Assembly: GCA_030699855.1 (NCBI GenBank)
Contig: JAUYKR010000015.1
Location: forward strand, 1 to 11,099
Length of the DNA: 11,099 nucleotides
Direction of reading: 5' to 3'
DNA from: a bacterium
Lineage (GTDB): Bacteria; Patescibacteriota; Gracilibacteria; JAUYGZ01
Shown: one piece after another, positions 6,606-11,099 of the stretch
Layout: the number at the start of each line of letters is the position of its first letter
Position numbering within the stretch: position 1 is the first letter of the stretch
Program-made: the position numbers and the translations under genes
Notes under the pieces: generated by a model
What the model was told of the DNA's origin: nothing
What the model saw: only the letters and a program-made list of their open reading frames with translations
Database searches by the model: none

Positions 6606-8159
6606 TTATTTTGTTCTATCGAAGACAACAGTCCATTCCCCTGTTCTAGGGTTTTTTATTTCCGCTTTTATATCCGTTTCCTTAAGGGGCAATAGCTTAA
6701 AAAGGGTTTTTCCTCCCTTAAACATATTGTCTACTCGTTGACTGAGCACCATTATTTTTCCATCCCTTTCTTCGTAAACTCTCATCTCGATGGGGGTTAT
6801 GGGCTCCAAATCTAAAACAGTGATTTTGATTCCCTTGTTGACTTGTATTTCTTTCATCTTCCAGACTCCCGCAAAAAATACGAGCCTCCTTTCTCCGCCA
6901 TATTGGGTGTTATCATCTATGCCAACACCAAAGATCTCTTGATCGACTTTTGGTCTCTGAAAAACAACCTGCTGATGATACCAGTCTGAAAAATCAGGCT
7001 CTATTTCTTGAGATAACTGAACAAGTGTTCTCTCTGCTATGTAAGTTTTTTGAGGTATTCCATGTACCTGTTTAATTTTTTCTACGAACTGCGCGAAAAA
7101 ATCAGGATGATCCTTGAGATATTTAAACCACACAACAGCTGTTCCATATCTACTCATGATATCTGCGTTGGGGGTCGTGGTTAAAAAAGAATCAATAAAT
7201 CCAAGAGGTTTCCAGGGAAGATTGTCGATGCCCGCCGCTTTCATTTGACGTACATAATCATTTTCTGAGGCACTGAAGAGCTTATCGAAGATCAGTTCAT
7301 CACATTGCTCATCTGTCTCACAGGAGCAGCCAAGCTCGTGTTCTTGCTTGAGCTTCATATACCCCAATAATAATTCCACACCCTCCATAAGTCCTTCATT
7401 CCATACTGCATTCGGAATTACACCGATGAGCTGATGAAGAAGTTCATGTGTAGCTGTAATAGCCCCATCTTCCACGGAAGAAAACTCAGATAGCTTTAGG
7501 GTGATTCCTCTAGCCAGTCTTGGATTTGGAAGAACTAATACTTTTCCGGGATCGTGAGATTCATGGACATCTGCTAACTCATACACATCTAGCTCTCCTT
7601 CTAAATTTGAAAGGTAGTTACCTCTGTCTTTAGATTCTGGATCATCTTTTATAGGAAATGGAGTCGCTTCGGCTGGGGTTGAGTACTTCACTCCGAGTGT
7701 TTTGAGGTGGTCGATGGCCCTTTCCATAATCCTCTGAAGATTTTGCATATTTTTTTGGGCAGCACTCAGTTCAAACCGGTGACCATTGATGATCACCTCT
7801 CTGTGTTCCATCCGATCTTCATTTTGTTCATTCGGGTTTCGGAGGGAACTGTCAGGCAGCTTCGGAAGTGTCTCTTTTTTTCCAGTTGTGGAGAGTAATA
7901 CACTGAGCGACAGTATGGCAGCACCAAACATCGCCACTAGAATGGAGAGTTGAGTTGGCGTAAGGCTTAACACAAGATGTCGCCTTACCCTAGCCGCTTC
8001 TGCCTTCAATGGCTGTGAGCCTTCCTCGAGAAGATCTGGCCGAGGTTTTGGTCTCCCACTTAGCCTTTCTTGATCTAATCGGTGAGCTGGACCGTCGCCT
8101 CTTCTTTTTCTCTTTCTTCTCTCTTCGTCCGATCCCGATCCTGGCCCCTTTTTAGTCAT
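6606..8159 (-). CDS. Membrane-anchored zinc metallopeptidase, HExxH gluzincin (Peptidase_MA_2-like)
   Basis: The 517 residues give, in order: a strongly basic, probably cytoplasmic tail (1-62); one membrane span (about 69-90, LSILVAMFGAAILSLSVLL); a helical linker; a peptidase core; a helical region (about 335-405); and a beta-rich C-terminal domain (about 415-517). The core has H238-E-L-L-H242 followed by WNEGLMEGVE, with E255 or E259 as likely third zinc ligand. This layout resembles the HExxH...WLSEGLAE pattern of Peptidase_MA_2-like proteins, so an extracytoplasmic zinc peptidase is likely. Substrate is unknown. A cysteine cluster at C278, C280 and C286 could be a disulfide or metal site. 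No LPxTG-like sorting signal is present. It starts 9 bases after the sortase stop, with no Shine-Dalgarno, so both are probably one operon. The gene is clearly more AT-rich than dnaE or purA, which suggests different ancestry. Confidence 0.8.
   Translation of the reverse strand: MTKKGPGSGSDEERRKRKRRGDGPAHRLDQERLSGRPKPRPDLLEEGSQPLKAEAARVRRHLVLSLTPTQLSILVAMFGAAILSLSVLLSTTGKKETLPKLPDSSLRNPNEQNEDRMEHREVIINGHRFELSAAQKNMQNLQRIMERAIDHLKTLGVKYSTPAEATPFPIKDDPESKDRGNYLSNLEGELDVYELADVHESHDPGKVLVLPNPRLARGITLKLSEFSSVEDGAITATHELLHQLIGVIPNAVWNEGLMEGVELLLGYMKLKQEHELGCSCETDEQCDELIFDKLFSASENDYVRQMKAAGIDNLPWKPLGFIDSFLTTTPNADIMSRYGTAVVWFKYLKDHPDFFAQFVEKIKQVHGIPQKTYIAERTLVQLSQEIEPDFSDWYHQQVVFQRPKVDQEIFGVGIDDNTQYGGERRLVFFAGVWKMKEIQVNKGIKITVLDLEPITPIEMRVYEERDGKIMVLSQRVDNMFKGGKTLFKLLPLKETDIKAEIKNPRTGEWTVVFDRTK
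6639..6657 (+). terminator. Weak intrinsic terminator for GAPDH, inside the convergent gene
   Basis: CCCTG-TTC-TAGGG (6639-6651; five pairs with a G-T at the loop) is followed by six T (6652-6657), 35 bases past the GAPDH stop. The stem is short, so termination would be inefficient. The same bases encode the last residues of the metallopeptidase on the other strand. Confidence 0.35.
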
Positions 8160-8168
8160 ACTGTTTTG

Positions 8169-8924
8169 CTAAGGGCGCCATTTTACCTCCTCTGCCCGCA
8201 CAATCAACCGTCGCTGGGTCGTCCCCACCGGGGTACAGGTCATCAGGGTGGAGAGCTTTTTATCGACCGGCTGTTCGAGTACGGAGATGTCGTTGGGAGC
8301 GATTTCAAATTTTTCGCGGACTACATATCGATACTCCTGACCTCGGAAAATAATGCTGTACTCGTCCCCCACTTCCAGCTTGTGAAGCAGGACGAAAACT
8401 TCTTTGTAGGTTCCCTTAGCCCAGGGGTAGTAAGAAGAATGACCGGTGATGAAGACATTGCCAAATTTGCCGGGATCAGCAGTGTAAGGATAGTGAACTA
8501 CTCCATCGCGGAGCGCTTCCTGGATTTTATTCTCGGAGTCGTAAAGTTTTGAAAAATCGAAGTTGTCGATTTGGACTTCGCTGATTGGAATTGTTTCCAC
8601 TCCAAAGAGTTTAGGGATCTTCAGGCGCATTTCGTTGGGATAGAGCTGTCCAAGCTCGGTGAGACTAAAATCATCTTCAACAAGCGGAGCCGCCTTTTCA
8701 AGTTCGGCACTGAGTTGGGTAAACTGCTGCTGAGCTTCGAGGAGGCTAGCCGGAGCACCGCTGAACCAGTCCTGCACGATCAGGCTGTAAGCCCGCCAGT
8801 TAAAGGCTGTCTTCAGTGCGGCAAAAATCAGCACATACATGCAGGCGTTTCCGATGGTCTCCGCCACTCGGTAGACGGCCTTCCGATGGACACTTTTTCT
8901 TTGTTCGAGAAGATGTGAAGACAT
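8169..8924 (-). CDS. Sortase (membrane-anchored cysteine transpeptidase)
   Basis: Sortases cut a C-terminal sorting signal on exported proteins and join them to the cell envelope or to each other. The 251 residues have a basic N-terminus, a membrane span at about 24-41, and a helical stalk at about 60-82. The sortase barrel begins near residue 100. Catalytic residues are visible: H162 in NVFITGHSSYYPW, C230 in STLMTCTPVGT, and R239 (or R238) in TTQRRLIVRAE. The TLMTCTP...RLIVRA ending resembles class D/E-like sortases. The segment after H162 (SSYYPWAKGTYKEVF) gives a loop common in sortases of uncultured candidate phyla. The ATG at 8924 lies about 12 bases after the predicted transcription start of a strong promoter. 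No substrate with an LPxTG-type signal is encoded in this window. The metallopeptidase follows 9 bases downstream. Confidence 0.93.
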   Translation of the reverse strand: MSSHLLEQRKSVHRKAVYRVAETIGNACMYVLIFAALKTAFNWRAYSLIVQDWFSGAPASLLEAQQQFTQLSAELEKAAPLVEDDFSLTELGQLYPNEMRLKIPKLFGVETIPISEVQIDNFDFSKLYDSENKIQEALRDGVVHYPYTADPGKFGNVFITGHSSYYPWAKGTYKEVFVLLHKLEVGDEYSIIFRGQEYRYVVREKFEIAPNDISVLEQPVDKKLSTLMTCTPVGTTQRRLIVRAEEVKWRP

Positions 8925-8943
8925 TTGTTGTATTTATCAGACT

Positions 8944-8972
8944 ATTATACCAGAAAAACACCCTCATTTCGA
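8944..8972 (-). promoter_or_regulatory. Promoter of the sortase-metallopeptidase operon (extended -10)
   Basis: On the minus strand TGGTATAAT gives a perfect -10 (8944-8949) with the extended TGn. A -35-like TCGAAA lies 17 bases upstream and matches TTGACA at four of six positions. The start would fall near 8937, leaving about 12 leader bases (AATACAACAA region) and no Shine-Dalgarno before the ATG at 8924. Confidence 0.65.
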
Positions 8973-8994
8973 GTCCTATCATGGGACCTTCGAA

Positions 8995-9093
8995 GGGGGG
9001 TGCTGATTTTTTCTCGGTAACCACCTCAGCGCCGAACATGTTCGTCGCTTCGTAACCAGTGCCGCCAAAACCTCGGAAAAAGCAGCACCCCCC
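8995..9093. repeat. 99-bp imperfect inverted repeat with central palindrome; possible structured RNA or cruciform element
   Basis: The left arm GGGGGGTGCTGATTTTTTC (8995-9013) pairs with the right arm GAAAAAGCAGCACCCCCC (9076-9093). Eleven outer pairs are perfect, followed by an A/T-run continuation. Near the centre CGAACATGTTCG (9033-9044) is a perfect 12-bp palindrome flanked by AGCG and CGCT, so the inner hairpin spans 9028-9049. No T-run follows the outer stem on either strand, so it does not look like a simple terminator. It lies between the stop of the cysteine-rich small gene (9103) and the sortase promoter, and contains no convincing gene. Function unknown: a regulatory RNA, a 3'-end stabiliser, or a non-autonomous mobile repeat are possible. 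Confidence 0.75.
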
Positions 9094-9102
9094 TCCTCGG
9101 TC

Positions 9103-9270
9103 TTACATGAACTCCTGCATGAGCTTTTTGAACTCTTCCTCGCTCATCGTTTCCTTGAGCTTTCTGAGCTTCGGCGTGAGGAATTCTTCCGGAAAGTCGT
9201 ATTCCACCGGCCCGCAGCAGCCGCAGTGGCTCTGGGGGCAGGATTTGGCATGTTTGGAATTTCCATTCAT
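9103..9270 (-). CDS. Small cysteine-rich protein (55 aa), unknown function
   Basis: I do not recognise this protein. The N-terminal part carries a cysteine cluster C11, C16, C18, C19 with nearby H7 and H15 (SCPQSHCGCCGP). The rest (about 28-55) is a charged amphipathic helix ending KKLMQEFM. The cluster suggests a zinc or other metal site; there is no membrane span. The same frame stays open upstream to an ATG at 9360, but that longer form would overlap the start of the gene on the other strand, and the Cys-rich unit begins after the ATG at 9270, so the short start is preferred. TACAAT sits 6 bases before this ATG, which would make the mRNA essentially leaderless. Without known relatives the gene is plausible but not certain. 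Confidence 0.6.
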   Translation of the reverse strand: MNGNSKHAKSCPQSHCGCCGPVEYDFPEEFLTPKLRKLKETMSEEEFKKLMQEFM

Positions 9271-9276
9271 AACCCT

Positions 9277-9309
9277 ATTGTAGAGGATTCGCGCCAGCTT
9301 TGGTACAAT
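9277..9309. promoter_or_regulatory. Divergent promoter region with mirrored TACAAT -10 boxes
   Basis: ATTGTA (9277-9282) and TACAAT (9304-9309) form a 6-bp inverted repeat. Read left, TACAAT at 9282-9277 would be the -10 of the small cysteine-rich gene, placing the start on or next to its ATG. Read right, TGGTACAAT (9301-9309) is an extended -10 for the membrane protein, starting near 9316. Each box's mirror reads TTGTA and sits where a -35 might be, but the 20-base spacing is too long for a standard -35. No terminator or operator is otherwise visible. Confidence 0.45.
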
Positions 9310-9331
9310 CTGACTGATACTAAAATCTGCC

Positions 9332-10129
9332 TTGCTCAGCAAACTGCGCCTGCTCACCATCGTCCTGGACTACCTGCTGCTGTTGGGAGCCATGACCTTG
9401 GCGTATTTTTTAAGGGTTGGTTTTATTTTTTCTACCCACTTCCCTTTCTGGCCTTATTTTAAAGTCTCTCTGCTGACGGCAGCCGCCTGGATAATCGTTT
9501 TACTGATATTCCGAGGCTACTCTGTCCAGGTTCGATTTTCCCAACTGAAGCACTTGTCGAAGGTGATAGTGGCAGGATTGACGGGTACGGCCCTGTTCGG
9601 GCTCATCTTTTATTTTTGGCAGAAGGAGTTGTTTTCCCGACTGCTGATGATTTACATTTTTGTGCTGGGAACCGGGCTGATGACCATCCTCCATCTGTTG
9701 ATGGTGGGAGTGGAGAAAAGACTGATCCAAAAAGGCTACGGCAACATTCGCCTGCTCATCATCGGCTCCAACCGGGAGGTAAAATCATTTATCGAAAAGC
9801 TGAAAAAAAATGTTTCGCCATATGTGCCCGTGGCTATTCTGGATGGTTATGGAACCAATCAGGAGCGGATCGGCGGCGTGCCCGTGCTGGGCAAACTCAA
9901 CATTTTGGAGCAGACGGTGGAGGAAGAACGCATCGACGCCATCGTCCAGGGTGACAACGTGGAACAGGTCATCAATATCGTTCATTTTTGCAAGAAACAT
10001 CAGCTCAAGTACTTTTTACTCCCCTATTTGCTGGGGATGTATCAGGAAGAATTGAGCGTGAGTCTGATCGAAAAACCATTGATCGGACCAAAAACTTCCA
10101 GTTCCGCTTTAGAAACCATCCTCGGCTAA
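9332..10129 (+). CDS. Membrane protein: N-terminal and CoA-binding-like half of a polyprenyl-phosphate sugar transferase, catalytic domain absent
   Basis: The 265 residues resemble the front part of WcaJ/WbaP-type enzymes, which start cell-surface polysaccharide synthesis by moving a sugar phosphate to undecaprenyl phosphate. Four membrane spans are visible at about 7-28, 42-61, 77-96 and 102-124. A Rossmann-like cytoplasmic CoA_binding_3-type domain follows, beginning NIRLLIIGSNREV near 138 and continuing through AILDGYG and IGGVPVLGKL. Full enzymes are around 450 residues and continue into a sugar transferase domain. Here the protein stops at SSALETILG and another gene starts 2 bases later, so the catalytic domain is missing and not frameshifted into view. 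It may be a regulator, a partner of a transferase elsewhere, or a decayed gene. The start is TTG at 9332; an in-frame TGA lies just upstream, and ATG 9392 would cut the first span. Confidence 0.8.
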   Translation: MLSKLRLLTIVLDYLLLLGAMTLAYFLRVGFIFSTHFPFWPYFKVSLLTAAAWIIVLLIFRGYSVQVRFSQLKHLSKVIVAGLTGTALFGLIFYFWQKELFSRLLMIYIFVLGTGLMTILHLLMVGVEKRLIQKGYGNIRLLIIGSNREVKSFIEKLKKNVSPYVPVAILDGYGTNQERIGGVPVLGKLNILEQTVEEERIDAIVQGDNVEQVINIVHFCKKHQLKYFLLPYLLGMYQEELSVSLIEKPLIGPKTSSSALETILG

Positions 10130-10131
10130 TT

Positions 10132-10683
10132 ATGGATTCGCTTCAGATCATCGCCGATGAAATCGCCGCCTGCACCAAGTGTGAACTCTGCAAGGGTCGG
10201 ACCAATACCGTCCCGGGAGAAGGCAGTGTTCAGGCAAAAATTCTGTTCATCGGCGAGGGGCCGGGGGCACAGGAGGACAAGCAGGGCCGACCCTTTGTCG
10301 GCCGCAGCGGCAAGCTCCTTCGGGAAATGATTCGGGAGGTGGGCTGGAAGGAGGAAGACGTGTTCATCGCCAACGTGGTGAAATGTCGCCCTCCTGGAAA
10401 CCGTGATCCCAAGCCGGAAGAGATCGCCACCTGCCAATCCTATCTGAACCGGCAGATCGCTCTGATCGATCCCAAAATTATTGTGACCCTTGGCCGACAC
10501 GCCATGGGCCGCGAGCTGCCGGAGATGAAGATCTCCCAAGTCCACGGCAAGGTGTTCAGGCGTAAGAACGGTCGTTATTTCGTACCGCTGTACCACCCGG
10601 CCGTGGCTTTGTATTCGCCCGCGCAGAAGGTCACGCTGATGAAAGATATGAAGAAGTTGGCGAAATTTATCAGTCAGTTATGA
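10132..10683 (+). CDS. Uracil-DNA glycosylase, family 4 (iron-sulfur type)
   Basis: This base-excision repair enzyme removes uracil from DNA. The 183 residues show the family 4 layout. Four cysteines for a 4Fe-4S cluster are present: C14 and C17 in ACTKCELC, C85 in NVVKCRPPGNR, and C101 in EEIATCQSYL. Motif A is GEGPGAQEDKQGRPFVG (41-57). The second active-site motif is HPAVAL (155-160). Family 4 members are usually about 190-220 residues, so this is a complete compact version. The frame is open further upstream to 9988, but the ATG at 10132 places the first cysteine at residue 14, as in the family, and avoids overlapping the preceding gene, which ends 2 bases earlier. Cotranscription with that membrane gene is likely. 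It ends with TGA. Confidence 0.96.
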   Translation: MDSLQIIADEIAACTKCELCKGRTNTVPGEGSVQAKILFIGEGPGAQEDKQGRPFVGRSGKLLREMIREVGWKEEDVFIANVVKCRPPGNRDPKPEEIATCQSYLNRQIALIDPKIIVTLGRHAMGRELPEMKISQVHGKVFRRKNGRYFVPLYHPAVALYSPAQKVTLMKDMKKLAKFISQL

Positions 10684-10727
10684 ATATCAGTAATCATTCC
10701 TACCTCAATTTTGATGAATCAAAAACC

Positions 10728-10803
10728 TGGTGGAGCCGACGGGAATTGCACCCGCACCTCCTGAGCGTCAACCACAGGCACTCTACTGTTCAGCTACGGC
10801 CCC
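10728..10803 (-). tRNA. tRNA-like gene with encoded CCA, unusual arms; identity unclear
   Basis: Minus-strand GGGGCCG (10803-10797) pairs with CGGCTCC with one G-U, followed by discriminator A and an encoded CCA. Bases 8-9 are TA. The T stem GCGGG/CCCGT pairs with one wobble and a 7-base loop, but the loop reads TGCAATT instead of TTC-type. The D stem GCTG/GAGT is weak, its loop (AACAGTA) lacks the GG pair, and one base appears to be extra between the D and anticodon arms. The best anticodon stem, CTGTG/CTCAG, has a T-T mismatch and loop GTTGACG. This gives anticodon TGA (serine, but without the long variable arm); shifting one base gives GAC (valine) without a stem. It is either a divergent functional tRNA or a decayed or tRNA-mimic gene. 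Confidence 0.6.
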
Positions 10804-10824
10804 ATGCTGCCACCAGGCTGTAAC

Positions 10825-10853
10825 AATATACATACAGAAAAACTCTCCCGCAA
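10825..10853 (-). promoter_or_regulatory. Candidate promoter of the tRNA-like gene
   Basis: On the minus strand TTGCGG (10853-10848) and TATATT (10830-10825) are 17 bases apart, matching TTGACA and TATAAT at three and five positions. The start would be near 10818, about 15 bases before the mature 5' end, which fits a tRNA precursor trimmed by RNase P. The -35 box lies in the loop and 3' arm of a terminator-like hairpin. Confidence 0.4.
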
Positions 10854-10863
10854 GGAAGAGTTT
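10838..10863 (-). terminator. Intrinsic terminator-like hairpin
   Basis: On the minus strand AAACTCTTCC, loop TTGC and GGGAGAGTTT form a 10-pair stem with one G-U, and the T-run continues to five T (10842-10838). Read leftward it would end transcripts entering from the transposase side before the tRNA-like gene. On the plus strand only three T follow, so it works poorly that way. Confidence 0.6.
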
Positions 10864-10958
10864 CTGTGACGCTCAGGAGAGCCGTAACTTAATACAGCAC
10901 CCGTGGTTTGTACATTCATATTATCAAACCTGCGTAGAAAATCAACTTCAAAACACTT

Positions 10959-10984
10959 GGCACTGTAAAGAAAACCTGTGTCCG
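10959..10984 (-). mobile_element. Possible terminal inverted repeat of the insertion sequence
   Basis: GGCACTGTAAAG starts at 10959 on the plus strand and lies just past the transposase stop. Many insertion sequences begin with GG-CACTGT-like ends, so this is a reasonable candidate for the outer end of the element. The matching other end and the target duplication are outside the window, so it cannot be confirmed. Confidence 0.3.
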
Positions 10985-11099
10985 TCATTTGTAGTCCCTG
11001 AAGTAAAAGAGTATCTTGATGAGATTTCTGAGACTAGCCTTTGACTTCACTCCCCTCATCGTCTTGATTCTGGCCTCAATCTGACCATTTAAGCGTTCC
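10985..11099 (-). CDS. C-terminal tail of a DDE-type transposase (rest outside window)
   Basis: The minus strand is open from the window edge for 37 codons to a TGA at 10985. It reads ERLNGQIEARIKTMRGVKS and then ends LIKILFYFRDYK. The pattern E-R-x-N-x-x-I...R-x-x-x-M-R-G-x-K-S is typical of the last part of the catalytic domain of DDE/rve-type insertion-sequence transposases, where the E is the final catalytic acid. I cannot name the IS family from so short a piece. It was judged coding by motif, since no start codon is in view. A possible IS end lies 26 bases beyond the stop. Confidence 0.6.
   Translation of the reverse strand, partial: ERLNGQIEARIKTMRGVKSKASLRNLIKILFYFRDYK

Larger units (their letters stand above)
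10758..10879. repeat. 13-bp perfect inverted repeat flanking the 5' half of the tRNA-like gene and its promoter
   Basis: CTCCTGAGCGTCA (10758-10770) and TGACGCTCAGGAG (10867-10879) are exact reverse complements 96 bases apart. The left copy is the anticodon arm and variable loop of the tRNA-like gene. The enclosed segment holds the tRNA 5' half, its candidate promoter and the terminator hairpin. A 13-base match at this distance is unlikely by chance. Confidence 0.7.

Noticed and set aside
6606..8159. LPxTG-type sorting signal in the metallopeptidase
   Set aside because: KLPKLPDSS near residue 100 is not a sorting signal, and there is no C-terminal hydrophobic segment with a basic tail.
8800..9103. 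Open minus-strand frame continuing after the cysteine-rich gene's stop through the inverted repeat (contains FGGTGYEATNMFGAEVV-like text)
   Set aside because: It looks protein-like for a short stretch, but it has no good start, crosses the strong sortase promoter and overlaps the sortase start in another frame.
9988..10131. Upstream extension of the uracil-DNA glycosylase frame
   Set aside because: It overlaps the membrane protein in another frame, while the ATG at 10132 matches the family's N-terminus.
10681..10683. Recoding of UGA as glycine (as in some candidate phyla)
   Set aside because: No gene has an internal in-frame TGA, and the glycosylase and transposase end sensibly at TGA.
10709..10724. 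Hairpin TTTTGAT-GA-ATCAAAA as a terminator after the glycosylase
   Set aside because: The stem is purely AT-rich apart from one G-C pair, with a two-base loop and no T-run on the plus strand.
10728..10879. A transfer-messenger RNA
   Set aside because: The GGGGC start and CTCCACCA end are suggestive, but both tRNA halves are contiguous in 76 bases with no tag reading frame between them.
10794..10988. A minus-strand frame whose ATG overlaps the transposase stop (ATGA)
   Set aside because: The overlap looks like coupling, but the frame crosses the terminator and ends inside the tRNA-like gene, and the peptide has no recognisable pattern.
10730..11044. A 104-codon open frame on the plus strand
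   Set aside because: It runs antisense through the tRNA-like gene, the terminator hairpin and the transposase tail, and its composition (many Cys, Pro, His, Gln) is not protein-like.

Overview
The window reads as ordinary bacterial chromosome with an accessory stretch in its right half. The organism is most likely an uncultured bacterium of the Candidate Phyla Radiation (Patescibacteria) type. This is inference from gene style, not from a marker gene: tightly packed short genes, almost no Shine-Dalgarno sequences, very short predicted leaders, small lineage-specific helical proteins, and a sortase of the TLxTC / R type with an internal loop. The standard bacterial code fits: TAA and TAG dominate, and TGA stops occur at the uracil-DNA glycosylase and at a transposase fragment.

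Left block (1-6604, all + strand, housekeeping). The 3' part of purA (adenylosuccinate synthase, of a eukaryote-like sequence type) is followed by two small helical proteins of unknown function. After a gap with a candidate extended -10 promoter come a HIT-family nucleotide hydrolase and dnaE (replicative DNA polymerase III alpha, 1183 aa), 9 bases apart. A gene for glyceraldehyde-3-phosphate dehydrogenase follows, with its own candidate promoter.

Middle block (6606-8949, - strand, accessory). A two-gene operon runs from a strong TGnTATAAT promoter: a membrane-anchored sortase, then a 517-aa membrane-anchored HExxH metallopeptidase. The peptidase gene is visibly more AT-rich than its neighbours. 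Its stop codon sits one base from the stop of the convergent GAPDH gene.

Right block (8950-10683). A 99-bp imperfect inverted repeat with a 12-bp palindrome near its centre lies downstream of a 55-aa cysteine-rich protein gene. From a 61-bp divergent promoter region, this small gene runs left. A TTG-started membrane protein runs right: the N-terminal half of a polyprenyl-phosphate sugar transferase family, without the transferase domain. It is followed two bases later by a family 4 iron-sulfur uracil-DNA glycosylase.

Far right (10684-11099). A tRNA-like gene on the - strand has a near-perfect acceptor stem and an encoded CCA, but a poor D arm, a mismatched anticodon stem and an altered T loop. 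It has a candidate promoter, and a 13-bp perfect inverted repeat links its anticodon arm to a site upstream. The window ends in the C-terminal tail of a DDE-type transposase, so the right edge is probably an insertion sequence.

The best candidates for something new are the sortase/metallopeptidase pair, the 99-bp structured element, and the odd tRNA with its 13-bp inverted repeat. None is proven by sequence alone.
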